From: Arthrobacter sp. AZCC_0090
GTDB taxonomy: Bacteria; Actinomycetota; Actinomycetes; Actinomycetales; Micrococcaceae
Assembly: GCF_014207375.1 (NCBI RefSeq)
Contig: NZ_JACHEE010000009.1
Span: forward strand, 137,520 to 201,519
Length of the DNA: 64,000 bases
Direction of reading: 5' to 3'
Within the stretch, counting starts at the first letter, position 1. Each line of letters begins with the position of its first letter. Made by a program: the position numbers and the translations under genes. Below, one piece after another: positions 31,469 to 40,251 of this stretch. The notes under the pieces are model-generated. The model saw only the letters and a program-made list of their open reading frames with translations. It made no database searches and was not told where the DNA came from.

Positions 31469-31846
31469 CTAGCGGCCGGCCTTCTTCTTGCCGGCGACGG
31501 TACGCTTCGGGCCCTTGCGGGTACGAGCGTTGGTCTTCGTACGCTGACCGCGTACGGGCAGGCCCTTGCGGTGACGCAGGCCTTCGTAGCTGCCGATTTC
31601 AACCTTGCGGCGGATATCTGCTGCTACTTCGCGGCGAAGGTCACCCTCAACCTTGTAGTTGCCTTCAATGTAGTCACGCAGCTGGACCAGCTCGGCGTCA
31701 GTCAGGTCTTTGACGCGAACGTCAGCGCTGATGCCGGTGGCAGCCAGGGTTTCGTGTGCACGGGTCTTGCCCACGCCGTAGATGTAAGTAAGCGCAATTT
31801 CCAACCGCTTTTCGCGGGGAATGTCTACGCCAGCGAGACGAGCCAT
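31469..31846 (-). CDS. rpsM: 30S ribosomal protein S13
   Basis: 125 residues; sits in the head of the 30S and contacts the P-site tRNA and 50S bridge. ATG 31846 was chosen because it gives the canonical [20 protein letters not shown]; the frame stays open 17 codons further upstream. It has the helix-two-turn-helix [11 protein letters not shown] and the basic C-terminus GKKKAGR. Confidence 0.97.
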   Translation of the reverse strand: MARLAGVDIPREKRLEIALTYIYGVGKTRAHETLAATGISADVRVKDLTDAELVQLRDYIEGNYKVEGDLRREVAADIRRKVEIGSYEGLRHRKGLPVRGQRTKTNARTRKGPKRTVAGKKKAGR

Positions 31847-31888
31847 AGTGGCAGTACTCCTTGAATAAACCGGAGGTCGTAGGCAGTA

Positions 31889-32037
31889 CACCCGCACTTT
31901 CAGTGCGGCCCCAGCCTCCGACCGGGGGTTAGCTGTCCGGGCTCTGTGCGTCCCAATTCAGCTTGTGCTGCCTTTATTTACTTGCGTGGGTTAGCAACCC
32001 AGGTTGCCCTTGCGGGCACTAGTTCCCTTGCGGGGAA
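31889..32037. repeat. Row of small hairpins between rpmJ and rpsM
   Basis: Four short perfect or near-perfect hairpins fill this gap: CCGCACT-TTC-AGTGCGG (31889-31905), GGGTT-AGC-AACCC (31988-32000), TGCCC-TTGC-GGGCA (32005-32018) and TTCCC-TTGC-GGGGAA (32023-32037). The last touches the rpmJ stop. The gap of about 190 bases is long for neighbouring ribosomal genes. Confidence 0.65.
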
Positions 32038-32151
32038 TTAGCCCTGGCGCTGCTTGTGGCGCGGGTTCTCGCAGATCACCATGACCCGGCCATTACGGCG
32101 GATCACTTTGCACTTGTCGCAGATCTGCTTAACGCTCGGCTTGACCTTCAT
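32038..32151 (-). CDS. rpmJ: 50S ribosomal protein L36
   Basis: 37 residues, the usual size: starts [19 protein letters not shown] and ends [10 protein letters not shown]. Three Cys and one His (C11, C14, C27, H32 pattern) form the zinc site, so this is the zinc-binding C+ paralogue. It lies between infA and rpsM, the standard position. Confidence 0.96.
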   Translation of the reverse strand: MKVKPSVKQICDKCKVIRRNGRVMVICENPRHKQRQG

Positions 32152-32226
32152 GGCGTTCCTTTGCGTGTTGCAGTTGGTCGGCTGTTGCGGCAATACCTAA
32201 GGTTTCCCAAGGCTGCCGCCCAGCAA

Positions 32227-32448
32227 TTACTTGTAGCGGTAGACGATTCGACCACGTGTGAGGTCGTAAGGGCTCAGCTCCACCACTACGCGGTCCTCAG
32301 GGAGAATCCTGATGTAGTGCTGTCGCATCTTCCCCGAGATGTGTGCAAGAACGATGTGCTTGTTGGTGAGCTCAACGCGAAACATCGCATTGGGCAGCGC
32401 CTCAGTCACAACGCCCTCGATCTCAATGACCCCGTCCTTCTTGGCCAT
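32227..32448 (-). CDS. infA: Translation initiation factor IF-1
   Basis: 73 residues of OB fold that bind the 30S A site during initiation. Starts [20 protein letters not shown] and ends [12 protein letters not shown] 32448 was chosen by family match. GGAGG stands only about two bases from the ATG, an unusually short spacing. It is the first gene of the infA-rpmJ-rpsM-rpsK-rpoA-rplQ run, behind its own promoter. Confidence 0.97.
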   Translation of the reverse strand: MAKKDGVIEIEGVVTEALPNAMFRVELTNKHIVLAHISGKMRQHYIRILPEDRVVVELSPYDLTRGRIVYRYK

Positions 32449-32604
32449 ATCCTCCGCTAACTGTTGTTTGCCGCAGCCCTCCGGATAGGCACCGGAAAAT
32501 CTGCGGACGTTTTTTGTTTGTTTGGCCGTCCGGCTCCTGCCACTCCACATAGCAGGACTCGCGACCTGTTAAATGGGCGTGGCTGTGCAGACAACCAACA
32601 GACA

Positions 32605-32633
32605 ACTCTACGCTAATGCGGCGCGAATGTTAA
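32605..32633 (-). promoter_or_regulatory. Predicted promoter of the infA-rpmJ-alpha operon
   Basis: Read leftward: TTAACA (complement of 32628-32633), 17-base spacer, TAGAGT (complement of 32605-32610). It would give a leader of about 150 bases before infA. It lies downstream of a double hairpin that ends the preceding operon. Confidence 0.65.
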
Positions 32634-32652
32634 ATCCGCCCATGCTAGCGCA

Positions 32653-32690
32653 GACACCGGCGCGGTGTCACCCTTCTCCGTGCCGGAGAA
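32653..32690 (-). terminator. Double hairpin ending the catabolic operon
   Basis: Two adjacent perfect hairpins: GACACCG-GCG-CGGTGTC (32653-32669) and TTCTCCG-TGC-CGGAGAA (32674-32690). They lie 15-52 bases after the P1 peptidase stop and should insulate infA from the accessory operon. Confidence 0.7.
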
Positions 32691-32704
32691 CCCCCTAGAA
32701 CACG

Positions 32705-33655
32705 CTAAACCGCGCCGTAGGACGGGAAAGTCCCTGCCGCCGTCGTGATGGATTCCGCGGAAGCGACGCCGTCAAGAACAGCCAGGCGCACGGCGTCTGC
32801 CGCCGCGCTTTGCAGGGTAATGAGCGAGACCTGCCTCGCTTGTTCCGAACTGCGGTCGAGCCCGACGGCGCCCGTCGCCAGTGCGAACACCGTGTCGCCG
32901 TCGGCGAGGGTATGGGAAGGATTCAGAGCCCGGGCGAGGCCAGCGTGTGCGGCACTGGCAGTGCGCTTGCATTCGGCAGGGTCGAGGACCGCATTGGTCG
33001 CGACGACAACAAGCGTGGTGTTCAACGCCGGGGGCGCGGCCGGATTTGTGCTCCCGGGCTCCTCCCGCTGGGGCGATCCGCCAAAAGGCATGCCCAGCGC
33101 GTTCACCACTGCGAGCGCCCCCACCACCACTCCGTTGTCCAGGGTGATGGAGGACGTGCCCACTCCGCCTTTGAATGCGCCCCGTCCGATCACGGCACCG
33201 GTACCGGCGCCAATGTTTCCGCGCCCGACGTCGGCATGCTCACTTGCGGCTGCAGCCGCGGCGGCCGCTTCGTATCCCATGGCCTCGTCGGGGCGGGCTG
33301 CGAAGTCACCGCCGCGGCCCAAGTCGAAGATCGCGGCGGCCGGAACGATTGGCACTACTCCCCCGGGCACGGCGAACCCGCGCCCTTGTTCTTCGCACCA
33401 TCGCTGGGCACCGTGGGCCGTGACCAAACCGAAGGCACTCCCACCCGTGAGCACCACTGCATCCACCGTGGGCACGAGGGTGGTGGGATCAAGCGCATCC
33501 GTCTCGTGCGTGCCCGGACCGCCGCCGCGCACATCGACCGATGCCACCGTCCCGGGCGGCGGGAGAACTACGGTCACCCCGCTCAGCCAACCGTCGCCGA
33601 TCCGCTGGACATGTCCCACTCGGATTCCTGGCACATCAGTGATCTTGGAAGTCAT
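32705..33655 (-). CDS. P1/S58-family N-terminal nucleophile peptidase (DmpA/NylC-like)
   Basis: 316 residues. Recognised as the DmpA/BapA/NylC group: ITDVPGIRVGHVQR at the start, VVLTGGSAFGL, GNIGAGTGAVIG, then the self-cleavage region ALNTTLVVVATNAVLD. Autocleavage is expected at Asn212|Thr213, making Thr213 the nucleophile of an Ntn hydrolase. Known members remove N-terminal amino acids, cut beta-peptides, or cut nylon oligomers. It is the last gene of the leftward operon, 15 bases after the TIM-barrel gene. No signal peptide is seen, so it should act in the cytoplasm on an imported amide. The substrate is unknown. Confidence 0.85.
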   Translation of the reverse strand: MTSKITDVPGIRVGHVQRIGDGWLSGVTVVLPPPGTVASVDVRGGGPGTHETDALDPTTLVPTVDAVVLTGGSAFGLVTAHGAQRWCEEQGRGFAVPGGVVPIVPAAAIFDLGRGGDFAARPDEAMGYEAAAAAAAASEHADVGRGNIGAGTGAVIGRGAFKGGVGTSSITLDNGVVVGALAVVNALGMPFGGSPQREEPGSTNPAAPPALNTTLVVVATNAVLDPAECKRTASAAHAGLARALNPSHTLADGDTVFALATGAVGLDRSSEQARQVSLITLQSAAADAVRLAVLDGVASAESITTAAGTFPSYGAV

Positions 33656-33670
33656 GTGCCTATTCTGCTC

Positions 33671-34711
33671 CTACACTGCTGCGCCGATCCGGGACAGCGC
33701 GTCCCTCAGCGCCTTCGCCGAGATGTCGATGAAGTGCGCACCGTCGTACTGGGCGGCGCGCAAGTCGCTGAGCCGCGGCGCTTCGCCCCGTTCCGCCCGT
33801 TCCGCGTACTCCGCCGCCATGCTCCGGATGCTAGCCACTTCTTCGAGGTCCAAGTCCGGGTGCATGGCAATCCATTCAGGATCGTCGAGGCCGATTGGCA
33901 GGTGCAAGGTGGGGCCTGCGTTCTCGATCGAAAGCGGGAGGTCCGGGGTTTCGGCGTGCAGGATGCCGAGCACCGCGTCCCAATCGATCGAGCCGTGGCC
34001 GATCGGTGCGAAGATCCGCCCGAAGACACCGTCCTGTTCGCCCAGGACAAAGTCCCGCAGGTGGGTGGCCCGGGTATAGGGTGCCACGCGACGCGCAGCC
34101 GCCACCGGGTCCTCCCCTCGCACCACCACATTTGCTGTGTCAAAGGTGACCCCCAGGACATCCGGCCCCACGGCTTCGACCAGACGGACGATTTCGTAAC
34201 TCGTGATCTCCTCGTGGGTCTCGATGTTCATGTGCACGCCGTGGTCCCGGGCCGCCGGCGCAAGGAGCCGCAGGAACTTCTCGATCGCCACGAGCTGATC
34301 GGCCCACGGTGCGTCGGTCCGGAAGCGGTCGAAAACGTAGTAACCCGGCATGCCGCGCTGGTAGTTGGCACACGCCACCCACAGGTCTGTCACGCCAGCG
34401 GCTTCGTGCGCGGCCTCGATCATCTTGATCATGCCGCGTGTGTAGTCGCCGTCGCCGAGCCTACGGACCTGGGGCGCTTCGGCCGTCGCGTACGGGTTGA
34501 CCTTGGCGAGGCCCATCTGGAGGTAGAGATTGAGTGAATCCGCACAGTCCCGGACCTCTGCGAGCAAGCCGCGGTCCAGGGTCGGGGAGACGTCCATGAC
34601 GCTTCGGAAGTACACGCCTTCCATCCCCATGCCATGTGCCCGCTCGAGGATACGGATCGCTGAGTCGTCCGCTTCGTGGGGGATCTTGCTTCCATCGACA
34701 CCAATTCGCAT
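33671..34711 (-). CDS. Sugar phosphate isomerase/epimerase-like TIM-barrel protein (A)
   Basis: About 346 residues of the xylose-isomerase-like/AP-endonuclease-2 fold. The four likely metal ligands are visible: Glu164 in NIETHEE, Asp191 in FDTAN, His217 in THLRD and Glu263 in SIEN. Such enzymes isomerise or epimerise sugars and sugar acids, or dehydrate ketoacids. ATG 34711 was chosen since AAGGACG precedes it; the longest frame starts at 34786. It is a paralogue of the protein encoded at 40248-41357 in the same operon, which lacks the first Glu. Substrate unknown. Confidence 0.82.
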   Translation of the reverse strand: MRIGVDGSKIPHEADDSAIRILERAHGMGMEGVYFRSVMDVSPTLDRGLLAEVRDCADSLNLYLQMGLAKVNPYATAEAPQVRRLGDGDYTRGMIKMIEAAHEAAGVTDLWVACANYQRGMPGYYVFDRFRTDAPWADQLVAIEKFLRLLAPAARDHGVHMNIETHEEITSYEIVRLVEAVGPDVLGVTFDTANVVVRGEDPVAAARRVAPYTRATHLRDFVLGEQDGVFGRIFAPIGHGSIDWDAVLGILHAETPDLPLSIENAGPTLHLPIGLDDPEWIAMHPDLDLEEVASIRSMAAEYAERAERGEAPRLSDLRAAQYDGAHFIDISAKALRDALSRIGAAV

Positions 34712-34819
34712 TTTCTCGTCCTTAGCTAGTTCTTCCTGTTGTCTCGCCCGCCGCGGGTGCTTTTCGACGGGTATCTGCGTCGTCACCGAGGGTGGGCCTC
34801 CGGTGTTTCAAGCCGTGCC

Positions 34820-36439
34820 CTAACGCCCCCAGTTGTAAAACGTGGTTGACGAGGCGTAGTCGAAGTCCTTGACCGAGTGTGCAAGCACTGCCGTGAACTG
34901 CGCACGGTAGAGGATCATGGTGGGGGAACTGGCCCGCCAAGCGTCCACGAGTGCATTGATGTACGGCAGCTGGGCTTGCAGGCTTGGTGCGTCGTCGAGC
35001 TTCTTCATGAGCTCCGGAGTGCCTGGAATGCAGATGTGCTGGTTGTTGAAGCTGCTGCCACAGGTCATCTTCTTGCGGAGTTCGTAGGCCGCCACGGCAC
35101 CGGCACTTTCGAAGAGCAGCGCGGATTGGTATTTGCCGGTATTGAACTTCGTGGCAAAGGCCGTGGGCGTCTGCGAATCGATATTGACAGTCACGCCGAT
35201 TTCCTCCCACGAGGCTTTCAGGATCGTCGCAAGGGTCGAGACTCCGGGCGACGTTGGGTTGATCATGAGGTCGATCTGGGGATTCGCCAGGCCCGACTCC
35301 TTGACCAACGCCCGTGCCCGGTCCTTGTCAAGGGGGCGGGGGGCGGAACGTTGCGGGTCGAATCCGGGCGTCCCTGGAACGAACGGGCCGTAGTAGCTGT
35401 CCGCGTAGCCGTAGGCGACGCTGGCCTTGATCTGCTCGTACGGCACGGCGTACGTCAGTGCTTCACGCAATTTCGGATTGGACGTCACGCCTGACGAGTT
35501 GTCGAAGGATACGGTGACCGGGGCAAATGCCGGGGCCGTGGACACATTGCAGCAGTCGTTCTGGCTCAGTTCGTGGACCACGTAGGGCGGCAGTCCAAGC
35601 GTCACATCCGCCTCGCCTCGACGCGCCTGCAGCATCAGGGTCGGTATCGAGGTGATGAAGTTGACGCGGACCACCGGTTCTTTGGCAGCCGTGCCGTAGT
35701 AGTTCGGATTCCGTTTGAGCACCGCGTAGTTGTTTGCTACGTATTCATCCAGGACATAGGGGCCGCTGCTGCTGGCGGTGTGCGCGGCCAGCCATTGATT
35801 CGGCACGCCCTTCTTGTCCTCGCCATGTTCCTTGATGACCTTCGGGTCATAGATCGACCCGCGACTCTGCGCCAGGGTCACCAAGATCGCGGGATAGGCG
35901 CGTGACAGTTCGAGGCGGACAGTCTGGGGGTCTACTACTACGACCCCGCTGATCAGGGGCGGATCCGTCAGGCCTATCTGAAGGCCCAGGGAACCGCATC
36001 CGCCAATCGTGAGATTCCGCATGATCGAATACCTGACGGCCTCGGCATCCAAGGGGTTGCCGTTGGCGAACTTGGCCCCGGGGTGCAGGGAGAACGTGTA
36101 GGCCTTCCCATCAGGAGAGACCGTCCAGGTTGCGGCCAAGTCGCCCTTGACCCGGGCTGGATCTGTGTTGGCTACGAGCGTTCCGTCGGGCTGCTGATCC
36201 TCGTCGAGCTTGACCAGCCGGGCATAGAAATTACTGGCGAAACTGTTTTCGTTGCCGGCGCAGACGAAAGCCGGGTCGATATTGGTCAGCGTCGTGGCCC
36301 AGTTCACTGTGAACGGCCGGCTTGTCCCACCGGAAGAGTTCGCTGGGCTTGCGCAACCGGCCAAGGCGAGCAGGCCGGCGGCGGCGAGGAACGCCGTCGT
36401 CCTCTTCATCAGGACACGTGGGGTAGGCAGGGTCCTCAT
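34820..36439 (-). CDS. Peptide-type ABC transporter substrate-binding lipoprotein (family 5)
   Basis: 539 residues. Signal peptide MRTLPTPRVLMKRTTAFLAA ends in lipobox LALAGC (Cys29). The mature part is a family 5 (DppA/OppA) binding protein: NPLDAEAVRYSIMRN and VRLELSRAYPAIL are typical. ATG 36439 is preceded by AAGGAAAG and overlaps the end of the upstream ATPase gene. Family members bind di- or oligopeptides, nickel, sugars or opines, so the ligand is open. Confidence 0.9.
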   Translation of the reverse strand: MRTLPTPRVLMKRTTAFLAAAGLLALAGCASPANSSGGTSRPFTVNWATTLTNIDPAFVCAGNENSFASNFYARLVKLDEDQQPDGTLVANTDPARVKGDLAATWTVSPDGKAYTFSLHPGAKFANGNPLDAEAVRYSIMRNLTIGGCGSLGLQIGLTDPPLISGVVVVDPQTVRLELSRAYPAILVTLAQSRGSIYDPKVIKEHGEDKKGVPNQWLAAHTASSSGPYVLDEYVANNYAVLKRNPNYYGTAAKEPVVRVNFITSIPTLMLQARRGEADVTLGLPPYVVHELSQNDCCNVSTAPAFAPVTVSFDNSSGVTSNPKLREALTYAVPYEQIKASVAYGYADSYYGPFVPGTPGFDPQRSAPRPLDKDRARALVKESGLANPQIDLMINPTSPGVSTLATILKASWEEIGVTVNIDSQTPTAFATKFNTGKYQSALLFESAGAVAAYELRKKMTCGSSFNNQHICIPGTPELMKKLDDAPSLQAQLPYINALVDAWRASSPTMILYRAQFTAVLAHSVKDFDYASSTTFYNWGR

Positions 36440-36440
36440 C

Positions 36441-37286
36441 TCACTTTCCTTCCGTGGCTGCGGCCGTTCCGGCCGCCGCAAGCGCCTTGGCCCGGCGGCG
36501 AGCGCCCGGAACGGCATCCAGCAGCGCCCGCGTATAGGGATGGGTGGTGTTGTCGAATACGTCCGCCGAGGTTCCGGCCTCTACGATCTGTCCCGAGTTC
36601 ATGACGGCGATGTGATGGCTCATGAGCCGGGCCACTGCCAGGTCATGAACGATGAACAGATAGGTCAACCCAAGCTCATCCTGGAGGTCGCTCAGGAGAT
36701 TGAGGACCTGCGCCTGGATGGAGACGTCCAGCGCGCTCACCGGTTCGTCCAAGACCACGAGGTCCGGGTTCAGGACCAGCGCCCGGGCGATCGCGATCCG
36801 TTGGCGTTGACCGCCGGAGAACGCGAAGGGATAGCGCTGCGCCTGCTTGACAGTGATGCCGACGCGGTCGAGCACTTCCTCGACCCGGCGCGAGCGCTCA
36901 GCGGCGTCCGAGACGCCATGGATGACCAATGGCTCTTCCACCAAGTCAGCGACCGTGAAGCGCGGGTCCAGTGAGCCGTTGGGGTCCTGGAACACCATCT
37001 GGATGCGCTTGCGCATCCGCCGCATCTGCGGCTTCGAGAGGGAGGTGAGGTCCACGCCATCGAACTCGATCAGGCCGCTGTCTACGCCCGTCAGGCCCAT
37101 AACGCACGCCGCCGTGGTGGACTTGCCGCTGCCCGATTCTCCAACGAGTCCCAGTGTTTGTCCGCGGCGCAGTTCGAAGGAGACGTCCCGCAGGATCTGG
37201 GTCCGGTTCCGGGATCCGACTCCTCGGCCGTAGGACTTGTTGAGGTTCTCCACCCGCAAGAGCGGGGCTGTGGCTAGGTTGCTCAT
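36441..37286 (-). CDS. Peptide-type ABC transporter ATPase (DppF-like)
   Basis: About 281 residues. Walker A GESGSGKST, Q-loop QDPNGSLDPRF, signature FSGGQRQRIAIARAL, Walker B LVVLDEPVSALD and H-loop IVHDL are all present. ATG 37286 follows CAGGAGAT and overlaps the dppD-like stop (ATGA). The C-terminal region is short compared with classical DppF. It forms a heterodimer with the preceding ATPase. Confidence 0.93.
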   Translation of the reverse strand: MSNLATAPLLRVENLNKSYGRGVGSRNRTQILRDVSFELRRGQTLGLVGESGSGKSTTAACVMGLTGVDSGLIEFDGVDLTSLSKPQMRRMRKRIQMVFQDPNGSLDPRFTVADLVEEPLVIHGVSDAAERSRRVEEVLDRVGITVKQAQRYPFAFSGGQRQRIAIARALVLNPDLVVLDEPVSALDVSIQAQVLNLLSDLQDELGLTYLFIVHDLAVARLMSHHIAVMNSGQIVEAGTSADVFDNTTHPYTRALLDAVPGARRRAKALAAAGTAAATEGK

Positions 37287-38338
37287 GCTGCATCTCCTGG
37301 GGTATCGCTCGCGAAATGGCAGCGGACGACGGCGCCGCTCGCCAAAGCGCGGGCCTCGGGACGTTCTGTTGCGCACCGCAGTTCATCCCGGCCAAGTGGG
37401 CATCGGGCGACAAAGGGGCATCCGGGCTCGTCCACGGAAAGGTCCGGGGGCGAGCCCGGGATGGCGGGCAACGCCCCGCGCTTGGTGGCGGCGGGGTCGA
37501 TGACACAATCCAGAAGTGCCTTGGAGTACGGGTGTGCCGGCGAGCCGAAGAGGGACCGGGTACTGGTGGATTCGACGAAGCGGCCCGCGTACATGACGTT
37601 GACGCTGTCGCAGAGTTCTTCCACGATCCCCAGGTTGTGGGTGATCATGATCAACGCATTGCCGCGTTCGTCGCAGATTTTGGCCAGGAGGTCGAGCACT
37701 TGTGCCTGCGTGGTGACGTCCAGGGCCGTCGTGGGTTCGTCCGCGATGACCACGGTGGGGTCGTTGGCTATGGCCATGGCGATAAGCACGCGTTGCCTCA
37801 TGCCCCCGGAGTATTGGTGGGGGTAGTCGGCGATCCTCCGCTGCGGATCGTTGACGCCCACCTCGGCGAGGAGTTCACAGGCCATTCTCCGCGCCACCTT
37901 GACAGACACGTCCTGGTGCACCCGGATGGTTTCCACGAACTGGCTTCCGATGGTCTTCAGGGGATCCAGGGCAGCCATCGGGTCTTGGAACACCAAGCCG
38001 ATATCCTTGCCTCGGATCCTGGAGATCCCGGCGTCGTCGAGCCCCACGAGTTCTGTCCCGTTGAGCTTAACGCTGCCGCTGACGACCCGGCCCGGCTGCG
38101 GGACCAGCCCAACGAGTGACATGGCCATGGCGGATTTCCCGGAGCCCGACTCTCCCACGATCGCCAGGCGCTGGCGTTTGCGCAGCTCGAAGGAGACGTC
38201 ACGCACAGCATGGACCGTTCCCGAGGCGGTGTCGAAGTCGGTGACGAGGCCGTTGACGCTGAGCACGAGCGATCGGTCTCGGTCCCCGTTCTCGGCCACG
38301 CTTTGGGAAGGTAAGGGAAATGCGTTGGTGTGCGACAT
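37283..38338 (-). CDS. Peptide-type ABC transporter ATPase (DppD-like)
   Basis: About 351 residues. Walker A GESGSGKSAMA, QDPMAALDPLKT, signature YSGGMRQRVLIAMAI and Walker B VVIADEPTTALD are present. The C-terminal oligopeptide-transporter region with a Cys pattern (DEPGCPFVARCPLGRDELRC) can bind an iron-sulfur cluster, as in some DppD proteins. ATG 38338 overlaps the upstream permease stop (TGATG). Confidence 0.93.
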   Translation of the reverse strand: MSHTNAFPLPSQSVAENGDRDRSLVLSVNGLVTDFDTASGTVHAVRDVSFELRKRQRLAIVGESGSGKSAMAMSLVGLVPQPGRVVSGSVKLNGTELVGLDDAGISRIRGKDIGLVFQDPMAALDPLKTIGSQFVETIRVHQDVSVKVARRMACELLAEVGVNDPQRRIADYPHQYSGGMRQRVLIAMAIANDPTVVIADEPTTALDVTTQAQVLDLLAKICDERGNALIMITHNLGIVEELCDSVNVMYAGRFVESTSTRSLFGSPAHPYSKALLDCVIDPAATKRGALPAIPGSPPDLSVDEPGCPFVARCPLGRDELRCATERPEARALASGAVVRCHFASDTPGDAA

Positions 38339-39354
38339 CAGCGGGCTCCTACTCGGGTGCGGGGATCTGCCGCGGTCATGATGAGGTCCGCGACGAGGCT
38401 GACCACTACGTAGAGGATGGCGGCCAGCAGAAGAACTGCCTGGACCACGGCAAAGTCCTTCTGAATGATGGCGTCGGCCGTCATGGAACCAATCCCTGGC
38501 CACCCGAACACCTTTTCGACCAGCAGGCTCCCCGCCAGTAGGTCGGCGAACAAGAGCGACGCCGCCGGCAATAGCGACAAGAGCCCGTGCGGGGCCACGT
38601 GGCGCGTGTAAACGGGAAACCGGCGCAGACCATGGCTCTGGGCAACAGTGACGAAGGTTTCTCGCAGCGTGCCTCGAAGTTGGTTCCGGTACAGCCTGCT
38701 GAGGAAGGCGAACGGGCCCAGGGCGACGATCGTCGCGGGCAGGATCAGGTGCCAGGCGGCGTTGGCAAACGTTCCCCACTGTCCAGCCAGCACGGCATCC
38801 ACGGTGAACATGCCGGTGATGTTTGGCGGACGGAGAGTCCCAGGTGACAGGCGACCTTCCGGACCCGGGAAGATCCCGAGCTGGATCGAGAGAACCAGCA
38901 AGGCAAGCAGCGCGATCCAGAAAGGTGGTGAACCCATGGCCAAGGAAGAGGCGACGCGGAGGAAGCGGTCCGGCCAGCGGCGTCGTGAGTAGACGGCGAC
39001 GCTCGCGGCGAGGACTGCTGCCGCAATCGCAATGAGGACCGACAACAGCCCCAGTTCGATCGTGGCCGGTAGGCGCTGCGCAAGGAGGTTGCCCACACTG
39101 TTCCCGGTGCTGTAAGAGAAGCCGAAGTCACCGCGCAGAAGCGACCCCATGTAGTTCCCGTACTGGACGAGCAGGTTGTCATCCAAGCCCATTGATTTCC
39201 GCAGGGCCGCGATGGTGTCGTCGGTGGCCGTATCCCCGGCGATGGCCCGGGCCGGGTCACCGGGAACCTTGCGGAGGAGGATAAAGGCGAAGATCGAAGC
39301 CCCGAAGACAGTGGCCAGTGCCACGCCGAGTCGTTTGGAAATGGTGCTAATCAT
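38338..39354 (-). CDS. Peptide-type ABC transporter permease (DppB-like)
   Basis: 338 residues with six predicted membrane helices. The N-terminal MISTISKRLGVALATVFGASIFAFI and VPGDPARAIAGD motif are typical of DppB. The EAA-like loop region is VYTRHVAPHGLLSLLP. GAGG lies before the ATG. It is nine bases after the DppC-like permease gene. Confidence 0.93.
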   Translation of the reverse strand: MISTISKRLGVALATVFGASIFAFILLRKVPGDPARAIAGDTATDDTIAALRKSMGLDDNLLVQYGNYMGSLLRGDFGFSYSTGNSVGNLLAQRLPATIELGLLSVLIAIAAAVLAASVAVYSRRRWPDRFLRVASSLAMGSPPFWIALLALLVLSIQLGIFPGPEGRLSPGTLRPPNITGMFTVDAVLAGQWGTFANAAWHLILPATIVALGPFAFLSRLYRNQLRGTLRETFVTVAQSHGLRRFPVYTRHVAPHGLLSLLPAASLLFADLLAGSLLVEKVFGWPGIGSMTADAIIQKDFAVVQAVLLLAAILYVVVSLVADLIMTAADPRTRVGAR

Positions 39355-39363
39355 CAGGAAACC

Positions 39364-40251
39364 TCACTTTGCCTGGACGAATTCGCCGCGTGGGTCCAGG
39401 ACTTCCCGGGCCCGGTCTGCGATCAGGGTGGTCAGGCTGACGGCAAGGAGCAGGCCCAGGCCGGGGAAACCGGCGATCCACCATTGACCGGTCAGGAAGA
39501 ATTGCTGGCCGTCCGTGATCATTTCTCCCCATTCGGCGGTGGGCGGTTGTGCCCCGAGGCCCAAGTAGCCGAGGGCGGCGAGGGAGAGCACTGCCGCACC
39601 GAAGACGGCGGCCATCTGAAGGATCATGATCGGGACCAGGTGCGGGAAGACGTGGCGGAACAAGACGCGGGCCGGGTGTGCTCCGAGTGCCATGGTGGAG
39701 CGGATGAAGTCCTGGCCATACAAACGCATCACCTCACCGCGGAGGGTCCGCATGTACCAGGGGAACGAGTGTAGCGAGAGCCCGATGACCACGGCCGTCA
39801 CGCCCGGCTTGAGCGCCATTGCGATGGCCATCGCCAGGAGGATGGCCGGGAAGCAGAGGATGGAGTTGGTCAACCAAGTGAAAAGCGTGTCCACCCAGCC
39901 GCGCATGGATCCCGCCAAAAGGGCTGCGATACAACCGAGCACGGCCCCGATCAAGGCAATGGTCAGGCCGGCCAGGATCGATGTCTGGCCACCCGCCAGA
40001 ACCCGGGCCAGTACGTCACGGCCCGTGTCGTCGGTGCCCATGGGGTGGCCCAAGCTGGGAGCCTGGAGGACTGCGCCAAGGTTGATGGAATCGGGCTGCG
40101 CCCGCCAGACCAAGGGGCCCAACAATGTGGCCACAATAAGGGCGGCCAAGAGGGACAGGGTCATGGTCAATGTCGTGTCCCGTCTGAGGAAGTTCCTGAA
40201 AGGCCTGCTTCTGGCAGGGACAACGATCTGTGAGGCGGCAATGGCTGTCAT
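39364..40251 (-). CDS. Peptide-type ABC transporter permease (DppC-like)
   Basis: About 295 residues. An N-terminal cytoplasmic segment and first helix are followed by HPMGTDDTGRDVLARVLAGGQTSILAG, the signature of DppC, and five more helices. ATG 40251 overlaps the stop of the upstream TIM-barrel gene. It works with the DppB-like permease as the membrane channel of the importer. Confidence 0.93.
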   Translation of the reverse strand: MTAIAASQIVVPARSRPFRNFLRRDTTLTMTLSLLAALIVATLLGPLVWRAQPDSINLGAVLQAPSLGHPMGTDDTGRDVLARVLAGGQTSILAGLTIALIGAVLGCIAALLAGSMRGWVDTLFTWLTNSILCFPAILLAMAIAMALKPGVTAVVIGLSLHSFPWYMRTLRGEVMRLYGQDFIRSTMALGAHPARVLFRHVFPHLVPIMILQMAAVFGAAVLSLAALGYLGLGAQPPTAEWGEMITDGQQFFLTGQWWIAGFPGLGLLLAVSLTTLIADRAREVLDPRGEFVQAK

